Shown here piece after piece: positions 31,790 through 49,000 of a stretch of DNA of 64,000 nucleotides. Source of the DNA: Rhodeus uyekii (Eukaryota > Chordata > Actinopteri > Cypriniformes > Acheilognathidae). Position 1 is the stretch's first letter; every line of letters starts with the position of its first letter. The notes under the pieces are model-generated. The model worked only from the letters and a program-made list of their open reading frames with translations, searched no databases and had not been told where the DNA came from. The stretch spans positions 1,986,501-2,050,500 of the forward strand of contig JAWRVZ010000040.1 of NCBI GenBank assembly GCA_037043235.1. The letters are read 5' to 3'. Both the position numbers and the translations under genes were made by a program.

Positions 31790-32830
31790 GTGGGTCTGGC
31801 CCCTGAGGGGGTCCAGCTCATAGAAGCCAGTCTCTCAGCTGAGGTTGTAGAGACCATTCTTCAGTCCAGAGCTCCCTCCACGAGGAAACTCTACGCCTTG
31901 AAGTGGAAACTCTTCGCGTCTTGGTGTAGTGAAAGGCAGGTGAACCCAGTAACCTGTCAAGTTGGCAAAGTGCTGGAGTTCCTGCAAGAAAGATTCTTCC
32001 TTCCCCCTCTTCCTTGAAGGTTTATGTGGTGGCCATAGCGGCTTGCCATGTACCTCTGGGTGGGGTGTCCTTGGGCAGGGACCCCCTAGTCACTCGTTTC
32101 CTCCGTGGCACACTAAGGCTGAGACCTGTGGCTTAGACCAGGGTGCCTTCCTGGGACTTGTCTGTGGTACTCCAAGGCCTGTCCCAGGCACCCTTTGAAC
32201 CTTTAGAGGAGCTCCCTATCAAGCTCCTCTCTCTTAAGACCCTTCTTTTGCTGGCTATCACCTCGCTTAAGAGGGTCGGGGATCTTCAGGCCCTCTCGGT
32301 GGCTCCCTCATGCCTCGAGTTCGCGCCCGGGATGGCGAAAGCCTTTCTCCACCCGAGGCCAGGCTATGTCCCCAAGGTTCCCACTAATGTGGCTCGGTCT
32401 ATCACACTGCAGGCCTTCTGCCCTCCCCCATTTGACGATCATGAGCAGGAGCACAAGAACAAGGTCTGTCCAGTGCGAGCACTGGACGCTTACGTCTTCA
32501 AGACTGCCACTTGGCGTAAGTCGGACCAACTGTTCATTTGCTTTGGGGCCCCTAAGGGGGCTCCAGCTTCCAAACAAACCCTAAGCAGATGGATAGTCGA
32601 GGCTATCTGTCTAGCTTATGAGTTGGCCGGACATGCTTCTCCTTTGAGGGTCCGGGCCCACTCCACTTGGAGCGTGGCGGCATCCAAGGCTCTCCTCTCT
32701 GTAGTTTCCTTGTCTGATGTCTGTGCTGCGGCTGGCTGGTCCTCGCCGCACACATTCATTAGGTTTTACCAACTGGACCTCGATTCCGCCCCAGGAACCA
32801 GGGTGTTCTCTCAGGCTGGACTCGTGTGTG
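31790..32830 (+). pseudogene. Defective DIRS tyrosine recombinase
   Basis: The homologue of ORF3 of the first element is broken by a frameshift near 32010 and a TAG near 32134. The His-x-x-Arg box reads His-Ser-Thr-Trp (Trp codon 32668-32670). The nucleophile Tyr (32767-32769) and the Gly-Trp-Ser-Ser-Pro-His block are kept. It is inactive by three independent defects. Confidence 0.88.
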
Positions 32831-36414
<3,584 letters not shown>

Positions 36415-36499
36415 TTTTAATTATATATATAATTTCACAAATCTGGAATTATGCCCCAGTTTAAGAGAAAATGCTGTCTGATTTGTTTTTGTAATTATC

Positions 36500-37007
36500 A
36501 AACATTAGGCTCGGATGTAATGTGATGACGCTCTAGTAAATATACAAGAATGATTTAAACTCTATATTTGGCAGTGTGCATGGACACTCATGGGAAAATG
36601 CTTGCGAGTTTCTGATCACATGACTGGAAGTGTAGGATTTGACTCCAGCTGGGAGAGCAGAGGAGAGGAGCGTGTTCAACAATACACGCGTTCAAAACAC
36701 TTGCACGTCCGCGTCCCTGCGCGTGGATCTGTCACGGAAAACTATTGCATCGATTTCTTGAAACTTGTAAAGCTTTCACCCTCTTGCTTTCTTATACATC
36801 AAATAAGGATATTTCGGCAGCGTCATGGGAATTGGGAAGTTTACCGGCTGCGCTGTGGAATAGCCTGAGTCGTGGGTCCGATGTGTTTTCTTCAGCATCA
36901 GGAAGAAATACGAGCTAACTTGGAGAGAAGTGGAGAGGTTTAACTTCTTACTGGCGTTCCTCCTTTTTGCTTCCTTTGAGTTTGATTCAAAGTTATTAAG
37001 AGGCAAG
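36500..37007 (+). promoter_or_regulatory. pkn2: Probable pkn2 promoter and 5' untranslated region
   Basis: The 500 bp before the start codon rise in G+C and CpG (ACGTCCGCGTCCCTGCGCGTGG near 36703) and lack a TATA box at a sensible distance. A CRE-like half site (TGATGACGCT near 36523) and an E/M-box TCACATGAC near 36615 are present. The transcription start cannot be located from sequence. An upstream ATG frame (36590-36868) might lie in the 5' leader. Confidence 0.5.
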
Positions 37008-37015
37008 ATGGCGGC
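37004..37015 (+). promoter_or_regulatory. pkn2: YY1-type site overlapping the start codon
   Basis: CAAGATGGCGGC matches the YY1 consensus AAnATGGCGGC and includes the pkn2 initiator ATG at 37008. YY1 sites of this form are common just downstream of TATA-less housekeeping promoters, which implies a transcription start not far upstream. Confidence 0.6.
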
Positions 37016-37028
37016 CGATTCCGTGCAG
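37008..37028 (+). CDS. pkn2: pkn2 coding exon 1
   Basis: Seven codons from ATG 37008 end at CAG, followed by the donor GTGAGA. The intron that follows is phase 0. No independent similarity is possible at this length. The exon is inferred from the strong donor, the GC-rich setting, the Kozak-like AAGATGG and the correct phase into exon 2. Confidence 0.75.
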
Positions 37029-40000
37029 GTGAGAGAATTATTGTATCTCTAATTTACTTGCCGTGCTCTTCTTCATCATCATCATCACCACATTATGGTC
37101 TCGGCTTCCATGTTTTCATCTGTTCACTGCTGTAATATTTCAGCACTCATTTTAAGGATTAGGTAGTGACTTTTAACTGTGTCTGAAAGGGTTAAATGTG
37201 GCCTAGAAATATTGACACAGAGACCAACTGTTGCTTTAATCCCAGCCCATAACTATAGCCAAACTCTCCATTTTAATGTAAATGCCGTGTATTCTATGTG
37301 TAATGATATTGTGTTTACATAACTCCAGTTTGTAAACCAGTTTGAATCAGTTTCTCTTTGTGTTGGTTCGTATTCTGTAGCTTTTGTATAACTGATGCTA
37401 CCTTTTACTTACTTTTAGTTATTTTTTTCAGCGGCATATTTACAGTATTATATTAGCTATGTTGACAGTTTGAAAAGGAAATTTGTTTTCTTTGTGCATT
37501 TTGTCTACAATTGACTAATAAAGTCATTTCGTTCCTTCAAAAACCATAAGAGTTTTGAAATATTAAAAACGTTTGGCTAAACGAGTGAATTTGTGCACAT
37601 GAAATCAATTTTGACACCGTGTCCGTTTCGTGAGGCGAAAATCTGGAGTAAAATCTATTATTAGTAACACATCCTGAACGATTCCACCCTGGCAACTCCC
37701 TGAAACTCTTTTGAATTTACTGTGAGGAAATATCAGTGTTTGTTTGCCTGCTTTATGAAACCCGTTCCTAATAACATTCCTTTTAAAATTATGCTGCAAG
37801 TCACTTCAAGAACATGTAGTGGTGAAATAAAACTGACGTCAAGATCAGCAATGAACGATATAGAATTTTTGTTTTTTGTTGGGAATGAATTGAGAATTAT
37901 AAACTAGCTTTTGAGAATGAAAGGTCAAATATGTAAATGGTTGTTTTGCTTTATGTAAGAGGTTTAGTCCGGCGTTGCTTAATATGATGGTCTTCACATC
38001 ATTGGTCATGTAACCAAAATTTGTATCCAAAATAGATTTTATTTCTTATTGTAAGGCATGTTTTATCAAATATAATGCTATGTTTTGCTGTTTTTTTTTA
38101 AACTTATTAAAGCCTTTATTGATTTATGAAATCTAAACACTGTACAGCAACTGTCATTGTAGTGAGACAAGTTTCAAACTTTAAGATCGAAGAAAGAGCA
38201 AACCGTTAATAATAATCAGTAAAATGGTAGTATAGAAAGTGTACATCACACACTTGCTAAAACGATTCTTTGTAAACTGTCATTTTGTTATTTAGTTTTA
38301 TTGCTGTGTTTGGGTTGTCTCCTCCTCACCTATTGCAGTGAGGCACAACTGAAATTCAACAAGTTAACTGATACTCTGGCGGCTTGGTTTTGACTGGAGT
38401 GTGGGACAGGTATCCTTTTTGGCTTGGCCGTTATCTGGAGCCAAATCACCAGTTACTGAAGAAGAGAGAGGCATTAGCTTAGAAATGCCACAGCTTTTGG
38501 GTTGGATGTTATTTATAGAGCAGAGAGTATGCAAGGATAAGCTGTTCAATTTCTTAGAAATGCATCTGATAAAATGGGTTCATCTTATATTTAAAGGCCC
38601 AGTCACACAGCCGATCGCGCACGAATCACTCACAAATCACGCATAGATTGGATTTGTGCGTGCTTGTGCGTCGAGAAATTGACCAAAGTATTCCACGAAC
38701 ATTCGGCGCATGCCCGATGCATGAATCACTGACGGAGCGCGTTCAAACACGCACGCTTCGCGAACGTTCCACATACAAGCACTTTCAGAATCCACTATCA
38801 GTGGAATGAACGTGATACGCGCGCCGCGGTGCGCGGTTCATGAGTGATATGAAGGTGGGGCGTCAGTGGACGTTCGCGCTTTCGAACCAGTTCCAACGCA
38901 TAAGCACTGACAGTCGACGCGTGTCCTGCGCATGTCACGCATACTCATCGCATAAACTACGCACGCCGACTCATGAATAACGCACACGGACGCACATCTG
39001 TGCGTTGGAAATTTTTTGAACCGTTCAAAACTCAAAATCACGCACAAACCACCTTCGACGCACATCCACTTACAATCACTGACGGTCCTCGTTCATTCCA
39101 CCGACGAATTACGCATATGACGCACACGCCGCGCAGAAACGAAAATCTGTGCGTAATTCGTGCGTTCTTCATGCGTTTTCGCTGTGTGACTGGGCCTTAA
39201 GGTTTAGACCAGGGGTCACCAACCTTTTGGAAACTGAAACTGATTAATGGGAAGGGCTACCAGTTTGATACACATTGGTGAAATAACAAATTTGCTTAAT
39301 TTACCATAATTACAGTGAAATTCACTTCTCTCGACTTCGGTTAACTCGCCAATCCTATTATATCAACGTTTTTGAAGTGAAACCGCAAAACTCTTAGCAT
39401 TTTCTTATCGGTTATGTCGATTCTTTTGTGTCACCGAACCCTGATATCTCGAGCACAAAAGAGGAAAAAATTCGCCACTTCACATGGTTATCTTGTGACT
39501 AATGATCGTACCGAGTTCACTGTGCATGCGCTGAGTTTGCGTTGCACGTGTATCAGTCCGTATGGTCGCTCATTCCGGTAACACTTCACTCACAGTGTGT
39601 AGAAAATATGCGTATAGAAAATATATGCATATAGGCAACTGCAGAAGATCTCGCGGAAGTGGCGGAAAAATAAAGCCTTCTAGATGCTATCTTGGAAAAG
39701 GAGGCGCCATCTTGGAAAAGGAGGCATAACACTCGTAAAATTTGCCAAACAAAAGCAGAAAATCGACGACGGGCTAGTAGCGATCAGATATACATGGGTG
39801 AAAGTTTTCCGTATTATGACGGAATTCCGTATTTTGAACCTCGCCAGGAACCGTTTTTCCAAATCGCGTAAATCCGTTGAGATTTCAGTTCGGGGGGGGG
39901 GGGGGGGTACAGGGCGACAGACCAACAGACCAATCGTACCTACTCGGCGATCTTCGGAGATAATGTGATTACGTAGAGAATTACCCGAGAAGTTCCGGGT

Positions 40001-43000
40001 GGGCGACAGACGAACCGCGCGGAGTGCAGTTGTGTCGGCGATTCTGATTGGTCAGTGAGACTCCGGCGTCCAATCGTATTTTTCAATTTACACTCGCTTG
40101 AGGACAACAACAGGTACAAGAAAACAACGCTCGCAAATTTTAAAAGTAATCTGAAAAAAATGTTGAATTTGCCGGTTGGTTATAACACGAAGCAGCTTGA
40201 AGCTTTTTTGATGATGATGTAATGGATTGTGGTGATTAGAGAAAGTGAATTAAGTAACAAACCAAAATTAAATATAAATGTTAGTTATAGAACAACAGAT
40301 GCAGAAGCAAAACCAATGACAGAGTTATAGAATACAATACTTCTGAAGGATTCTAGTAATAATTTAGAACTCCCAAAATTGGTGAATATTTTCTCAACTG
40401 CTAACTTGAAATACTTATTTCACACCCTTTTTATAGTAGCTGCAAGTTGCCAGGAGAGGTCGTTTCTACACAATAATTTGCAAGGAATGCAGGAGCTTCC
40501 CCAGGCCCCCAGCTTTAAGTTTCAGTATTTTCAGTTTTGCCAACTTTCACCCATGGATATACAATTCAGTACTAAAGTTTGAACCACGAATCACGAATGT
40601 AGTATTTACTGTAAAACATTTGCTTTATTTACACAATAAGATAACACTAATACAAAATCCTTTTTCTGGATGTGTAACACTTCCCAGTGGGATTAAAGCA
40701 TTCACACAGGGGGTTGCACATTTAATGTGTGTTTATTCTGTAACACATGAAATAACAGCGTTAGCAGCGGCTCTCGTGGTTACCATCACTCACGCGAATT
40801 CTCATGCTTGAACTCTCACGAGATTCAGTAATGCATTCAACGTTGTAAACATACAAATCTCTCATAACTCAGCATTAACCTCTTATACCAGCAACTACAC
40901 TCTATTCTCCATACACATTCGTATTATCACATAAACTGGTTTTAACATGCGTGCAAACTCTTCAAACAATATATAAACCTGCTTCCCGCAACATTTAACA
41001 ACTCAGGAAATACACACACACATACTCTATATACATTTACACTCTAATCGGACAGCTTTTCCACCAGTTTACATGTAACACATGAAATCACAGCGTTAGC
41101 AGCGGCTCTCGTGGTTACCATCACTCACGTGAATTCTTGTGCTTGAACTCTCACGAGATTCAGCGGGAGTTCAGGTCCCCAACCAACACCGTGCGATTTC
41201 ACCGCCCCCTACTGGTGTACTCCGGCACTGCAACCCACTCAGTTCACGCTGTATACTTTATCCTACCATATAATCAGTCTTTTAAACCTTACATTTTACA
41301 ATGCCCACAGTCATTATACTACACATGTCACTTTGAAATAATGCTAGTTTTGTATTATGCACCGGCGAAATCAAAATTTCTCATCTTAGTACATCGGAAA
41401 CTTACGCATTCTATGTCAAATTATAATACCACTTGCTGAATCTACAATTCATCTCATCGCGTGAACATGGCATGACACTGTCACGTGACATTACCATGAC
41501 GTCATCTGTATGTAGAAGTCGGCATAAAATGTCTCATTGCAGAATTTCAATTCTCTTCCAGTATGTCGAGCGGATAAACCAATAAGCGATTGCACGCAAT
41601 CAGCCAAATGCTGACCAAAACACACTCGCCGCAGCCCTACACAGTATTAACAAGAAAAATTTAATAAAGCCAGTTGTACCGATTTTTCTAGGGAACTATT
41701 TTAATCGCGCATTATTGGTTTTACACATATTTGGTTTTGCAGTATATCATGTGTTTTTTTTACTTTATTAACTATTTTTGTCTGTTAAAATGCATGGCGA
41801 GTGCTTTATGTGAAGGGCGAGTAAGTTTTTAGGGTCACTAGTCCTGCAGGGCGAGTGACCCTGGAATAATTAATCGAGGCCTGGTTTAGTAGACACAGCC
41901 GAATCATTGTCATAGGAATAATATTAAATCATTACATTTATATAGTGCTTTTCTTGGCACTCAAATTGTTTTACATGGAAGGGAGGGAATCTCCTCAACC
42001 AACACCAATGTGCAGCATCCACCTGGAATGATGCGACGGCAGTCATATTGCGCCAGAATGCCCACCACACACCAACTTATTGCTGGAGAGGAGCCAATCA
42101 ATATATGGGGATGATTAGGAGACCATGATGGACCGAGGCCAATGGGCAACTTTGGTCGGTTAAACCCCAGCTCCTGTTAAACCCCAACTCCTGTGACATC
42201 CTGTGAATATTTTATTTAAATGATCAAAGATAGTTTAACGTCTAGCTTTCCCAGGTGGTCTCCCATCCAGGTACTAACCAGGCTTAACCCTGCTTGGCTT
42301 CAGTTGGCAAGAAGTCTTGTGCAACAGGGTAATATGGGTGTTTGAATCACAATGTTTTAACAATCAATCGTGCAGATCTAACTTGCAGTATATATACATA
42401 AATATTGCTCTCTCAATTCTAGTATACTTGCCCAGTATGCCATTGTAACCTGACCTATGAATATGCTCATGCTGAAGGAAGTTATAATGAAGAAGTACAT
42501 GATATTGACTTCTGTGTTGATGAGTATCTGATCAGTCAAATAACAGGGTTTTTGTCAACAATTTATCAGTAAACTTAACTATACCTGACAATTTGAGGAT
42601 TGTATGTGTATGTGTATTTGTGTGTATACATGCAGTGCTTAAAAAAAAAGTGAACACTTAAATGACACATTGAATCTCAATTAATAAAATGCTCAATTTG
42701 AAAATCTTCATTTATATCCATGCTATAATTTAGGAACAAAGTTATGTGACAACAGTCAATGTAACCTAAAGCCATCAACACACTGAGGGCTGGATTCAAA
42801 ACCATAACATATAATCAATTGCACCAGGAGGAACCCAGGGCCCACTGCACCAGTATAAGGTCTGCACAATGGCTCTGAGGATTTAATTCAAGTACCTAAC
42901 AGCAGTAAGGGAACAATTGGCTAGCACGTGGAGGTTTGTGATACCCTCCAAGGATATCCCTCCCTAGATCATTACCGACCCACTGCCAAACCGGTCGTGC

Positions 43001-46000
43001 TGGATAATGTTGCACGCAGCATAACCCTTCCAATGACATGTGCTCAGAGTGAACCTGCTGTCATCCGTGAAGAGAAAGGCTGTGCCAACGGTGGACTTGA
43101 CAATTCTGTTGTGCTCTGGCAAATCAAGCTGCACAGTGCTGAGCTGTGAGCACAGGTCTCACTAGAGGACGTCAGGCCTTCAATCCACCCTCATAAAGTC
43201 TGTTTCTGACCGTTTTGTCAGAAACATACACACCAGTATCCTGCTGCAGATCATTTTGTAGTGCTCTGGCAGTGTTCCTCTGGTTCTTCCTCACACAAAG
43301 AGAAAATGACAATCCTGCTACTGGGTTGTTGCCCTTTTACGTCCCTGTCCAACGGTTTGTTTTGCTTTTGCCTGTCCAGTGCATCTGTTGTCACTTTCAT
43401 TTGCACCAAAGCAGGTGAAACTCACTCGCAGTCACTTATGCTTCATAATTGGAGAGATTGATATCCCTAATTTTTTTTTTTTTTTTTGTATTACTAAAAT
43501 CCAAAGTCAATTTACAAAATGCATTGCTTATGGGTCAACCTGGTGCCAAATTTGTTTCCCATAAGGAGTGGAATAAGGTGAAATATAGATAAGGTTGATT
43601 TAATGGATAATTGAATATTTTCGCTACATTTACAAAATTAATTTGTTACATTTTAATTTTTAATGTTCTTAAAATTGGAACAGTGACCACTAGTTGCTTG
43701 TCATACAGGCGCCCCATTCATCAGTTATCCACAGACAGTTAAAGAACCACAAAGTCAAAAAGTTGTTCAGCCTGATCAACATGTAGAATGTGCAAAATCA
43801 ATTCTTTTTTTTCTTTTTTTTGCCATTTAGTTGTGTCTCTGACCTTTTGAATGCTCTATTATAACTGGCAAGGCACCTAATGCAACAACATATTCACCGT
43901 GTAAGACATTTCCTGAGTGATCTGTTCTGGAGCACAAGGTCAATTGGGTTACAGTATGTGTTTGCTGTGAATGTGGTTTCACTGCCGTTATAGGCGGAGA
44001 GCGATCCAATTCTAGGGTAAGCTAGATGGGATTCCTCCTTCACCCTTTGACGCTTCGTATGATCACCCCTGTATGATTAGAACGTTTGGTGCGTGATGTA
44101 AATTCAAACGTGTTTTCGCACGTTGGCTGGAGCTGATCCAGAAACAGACATGCTATTCAGTGATTTCAACCACATACTGTTTATTTTAGGGTTCAGACAT
44201 TTAAATGCATACGAGTACTGAAAAACTATGGTTTCCATGGAAGTTGTAATAATCCGTTCAATTATAAATTGATGAGGTGTTTTATTCATATCAGATTCAC
44301 ATTGCATAGGTACCTGTAAAGTTCACTGTTGTTCTCCCACTTCACTGGCCACTTACAGTCATGTATTTCGGGTGAAGTGGATGAACTAACGTGTTGTAAC
44401 TGTGCACAAACTAACATGGCAACGCCCCTCGCGCATTATAGATCAGCTAACATGACCATCACAAAGGTTTTTAAACGACTAAATACTTCCATATGTTTGA
44501 GAATCCGAATATCAGGCATTATCATGACATTAACAAACTTGTTGGCATTTGAATGAAAAAGGAAATAAAAGTTAGACATAGAAAAGTCTGTCATACAGCG
44601 GTTTTATGACTGCGGTATGTCACATGACAAGCATGACGCACGCGTTGCCAGAAACCTAAAATAACAGTCACCTTAAACTCGCAAAATAATGTTTTCTTCC
44701 AATTCTGAACGGATTATCGCTTGGCGTGCAAAAAAGCGCTTTCTTTTATAATCATTTAGTTCACTCATGTTGATTAATCACAATCTCACAAAGTTTTGCT
44801 AATTGATTAAGCTGAATGTACAATATTGTTCCTATTTAGTCTAAAAAATGTCTACACCTTTTTTGTTACAGGTTAAATTATAGGAGATTTGAGTGTGCAG
44901 AGCTCAACTCTGGACAAACTGATTTTTGATTGGTGAGCGAATTCTAACTTAAACACGTCTGTTTGTTGTTGCAAGAAGTCATCAAATTTGTTTGTGATTG
45001 GCCACATTGTTCAACGCTGCAGAAATATGTTATAAATAGAAAAATATTTTTTTTCAAGAGAGATCACCAAATCTGTTCGTGTATCAGTTTATGATGTAGA
45101 ATTCGTGTTCAGCATTCAGTCATATGTCAGAGTTCAGCCTGCACACTGAATAAAACATATTTCAGCAATTATTAATCTTAATGCTTCTGATTGGCCATTT
45201 CCGTTCAGAAGCTCAACAGAGTCGTGTGTGTGATTGGTTATAGTTCGCAACGCTGTAAAATGCGTAAAAATTGATGCAACATGAGCAGGTCTAAATATAA
45301 TGCCACAATCGGCACTTTGTTTAATTTTCATTTTCACTTTAATACTAGATCATTTACATTTATGCATTTGGCAGACACTTATCTATAGCGACTTCCATTG
45401 CATTCAAGGAACACATTGAATCCGTTCTTACTTTCTCTGGGATCAGACCCATGACCTTGGCATTGAGCTGCAGGAAAGCTTTTTTTTAAACATGCAGGTA
45501 TATTTTTGGTCAAATCCCCCCGTTCATTTTCGACTCATGACCAGGGAAAGGCCTAGCCTTGCACACCCTCTGCCGATGACTGCCGTGGTAAAGTTAAAGG
45601 AGTAGATAAGGTAAGGGTTTAGATGCTCTTCACTGCTGTGGGTCCTGGGGGTCATGGTAAAACCATAATAGGATGAGCTCTGAGATCAATTTGAAAGCAT
45701 TCATTTTAAACCCTTGTTGGTTCTGAGCTCAGTCAGTGGGTCTCAAAGAACTGCCCAGTCACTAATGATGGCATTGAGTAACAGCATGGTTCTGTGAAGG
45801 TCTTCACATGAGGGAGCTCGTCTTTCTTCCAACTGTTAATTTAGTTTTTGAATTTCTGAACCGTTTTCACATGGATATTAAAACTTAGTGATCCAGTAAA
45901 GTAATAATAATACAGTGGAGTTCGGTTATTTAGACGGCCTCGGGGGTTGCAAAAAAGCATCGCGATAACATATATTTTCCCACATATAACCCTCAGACGC

Positions 46001-49000
46001 AGATAATCCGCACGCTCGTATATCCAGCGGGTTTTGGGTTTTGTGTAAAAAATCGTTTGGATAACCCAATGATGGCATAGATTGATGAACTTTTTTTTGT
46101 GTAAGGTCACATTTCGAATTTCAAATGTTGATCAAATGACGTCAATTATCCATAACTGTTCAGGCTCGGTACACAGTGCTTGTGTGCGAAATTCACACAA
46201 TAAAAAAAACCAAGTCAGAATCAGAAGAAAAACAAAAGGCTGTCTCTCCCGCTGCGCTGTTTAGCAGCATGTCCCTGTAAGAAGTGTGATGAGAAGAGAC
46301 CCCCCCCCCCTCATGGGACCAGAGCCAATCACGTCGTCTTGCATGATTGACAGGTCAGACAGCCTATCAGCACCAGCTGTTGAAGTGCAGCTGTCAGAGT
46401 GATATTGCAAGCGCCAAAGATGACAACTCTCGCAAGAACCAAAAAGGAACATTTATTGATGTACATGATGTGAGTTATTAAATGAGAATGTACATGCTCG
46501 TGTTTTTGGTGTCTTTTTACACAACACTGTTGCCACGATTTATTTGATGAAGCGATTGGCATTCATCTAAAAACATTTTTTACATACACTGTACTGTGTA
46601 TATGTTTGCTAACAACAAAAGGCAAATGTAAAACCACCACAATAAAAACCACCTTCGATTCTTGATACAAACCTTTAATTATATTCGCCAACAATGCAAA
46701 TACAAAGATTGCTCACAAAAAATGTGCGGGATGCTACAGCGTGTTATCCCTCAGACGAGATCAGCGACAGGGAGTGAACCGTGAGCGGACCGCGATCCAC
46801 GTGCAAGGAAAACTCAGCGCATGCGCAGTAAACTAGGTACGCTAATTAGTTACGAAATAACCATCGACATAACACACAAGAAAATAAGACAAATAGGGAG
46901 TTTGGTGGTTCCACTTCAAAAACGTCTACATGATAGTATTGGCGAGTTAACTGTGACTCGAGATAAGTGAACTCCACTGTATATCAAAATATCTTCATAA
47001 ACTTAATAAGTGTCAGTTATATCAATGCACTAAAACGAGTATAAAGTGATAAAACGGTAATCTACATTACCAGCAATTTTAACCAAAATAATTATAAGAT
47101 GAGAGTTTTGAATCACTAGATCACTGTTTTTAAAAGACCCTTATGAAATGGTATAGGAAATTCTGATGGCCTTATGATGGCTTAAAGTCATTATAATTCT
47201 CTTGTAGAGAGGAACTCAGAATGTCAAAGAGAGAGAATGGAATCTGCTGTATTATTTTCAGCCTTTCTTTCTGTTTGCGTCACTATTGTCTAGTATGTGT
47301 CTCATTGAAACAACTCTGACCGCACTAAAGAACAGCCTGTACCTGTAGATATTTCTTGTGTACATACTTGGTATGAAATTTCTACTTTAAAAGGTTGGAT
47401 GCTAAAAGGTTATAATATTCGTATTATAATTTTAAAAAAATTACGTACACTAAACACCAGTGCAAATCTAATAACTGTGAGCTAATGCACAAGTATACTA
47501 TTTAAGAAAAGCCATATGATGCTAGTTATGTGAAATTATCATGTATTATTACACTAATCATGCACAGTTGTAGAAGTTTTTTGTGGTCTTTATTAATGCC
47601 CCTGTAATTGCAATAAGAGTAAAAGTTGTTGGTGTTTTACTGCCACTTGTTCACTTTAGCTGGAAACTGCTGAGAATTGTATGTGTAAGTAAAAAAATAT
47701 AATTGTTTGAGGTTTTCAAAATATAGGTAACTTTTAAATTAGCTAGCACGTTTTTGCAGTGATCCTGTGTTGGAACTCTTCCTTTAGCTTTACCAGTGAC
47801 TGTAAATTTCTTACTTTACAGATATTGTACAGGTAATAGTCTCAAGGTCTTTCTACCTCAGTGTGTCACAGGCCATGTAGCAACCTGCTGTCTGCTGTAT
47901 TGGGAGTTTATGCAATGTAACCACTATGTTCCCAGTGACTGGATTTGTTCCTCAGCCAGGCTCTCCTCACTGGGTGGGGCATTTGTTACTGGAGAAAAAG
48001 TCCAACTGAGAGTCTTTGTCCAGTGTCATTTTGTACTTTGTTTCTTCCTTTCCTTTTTGTGTACATTTTGTACATGTTATGACCCTTATTCCCCCCTAAT
48101 TCCTTGACTCTTGCTCTTGACATTTTTTTCTTCTGTTAGCAACATTACTTTCCATTTTCAGCCAGCCAAAGCTACAGCTTACTCAGTTTCCCTGGCTCTC
48201 ACTGCTATACATCATAAATCGGAGTAGGTGAGGATGTTTTCTGGCCACACTTAGTCTTTTGACTCTTATTACAAGTTTAATTTTAATTCACGTTCTTCCA
48301 CTGTCTCCTCATGAATAGGGCTGTGGAACAACACTTTGACGTAATCAATGTCAGTTTATGTTCATCCCTAATACCCTGTCAAGTTTCACGCAAAACAAAA
48401 CTCTAGAGAATATTCTAATGGCTATTACGGCATCACTATTTAATATGCTTGTTAAACTGTATACAGTGTGTTTTTTTTATTGGCTTTACAAGCGTGACAA
48501 CCCCCATTCTGTAAGCGAACTGACAACTGCACATTTTCAGGACTCACAATCTCATGCGCAGTGAATGAAACCACACTGGGCAACTATTTTTCTGCCACGT
48601 TGTTTACGGTAATGTGAGAGCCACAGTTAACTGTGTAATCTTGACGGGTTTAGTTTACTCATGAAGATAGAGAAATAATTTGCATGTGTCCGAAGATCCA
48701 CATGAGCTGCAGTGGCTCGTGGCTCAAACATGCTCTCTGCTATCAGTTACTAAGCATTTAAAGTCCTTGTTGGTTGTTTAAATGATGGATGAACCCACGC
48801 CTCAGTTAGACATGTTTATTTAATAATGCACTTTTTAATTGACAACTTCCCAATGTTATGGACATAGCCATTTTGTTACTGTCATTGAATGTGGTGTCCT
48901 GAAAATATGCAGCCTTGTATTAAGCGGTGTTGCCATACTATCCATCTGCTCAAGAGTTTTGTGTGTGTGAAACATGATAGGGATTAGGGATGAACATAAT

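Larger units (their letters stand above)
29110..32830 (+). mobile_element. Second DIRS-type element, defective
   Basis: This is a diverged relative of the element at 2563. It begins at the same kind of tip, the palindrome GTTCCCTTCCAGGGAAC (29110-29126). It keeps CRE palindromes (29159-29166 and 29237-29244) and CATAAAGG, then gag-like, RT and recombinase regions in order. It lost about 0.57 kb joining gag to the start of RT (near 30390), and most of RNase H (near 31465). The RT active site reads Tyr-Ile-Asn-Tyr (31059-31070), and the recombinase frame has a shift near 32010 and a stop near 32134. No internal complementary region or right terminal repeat follows, so the 3' end is lost. The right boundary is approximate. 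Confidence 0.88.
39210..41883. mobile_element. Possible compound hAT-type region
   Basis: At 39210 a hAT-like terminus CAGGGGTCACCAACC begins, preceded by GTTTAGAC. At 41883 another hAT-like end (TAATCGAGGCCTG) is followed by GTTTAGTA, a 6-of-8 match to the left flank. The two ends are not clear inverted repeats of each other, so this could be two different partial elements. The interval also holds a pogo-like fragment and an 88-bp direct repeat. Confidence 0.3.

Noticed and set aside
42240..42340. Functional 5S rRNA gene
   Set aside because: Only short matches to 5S in reverse, with neighbouring repeat text, so a SINE head is more likely.
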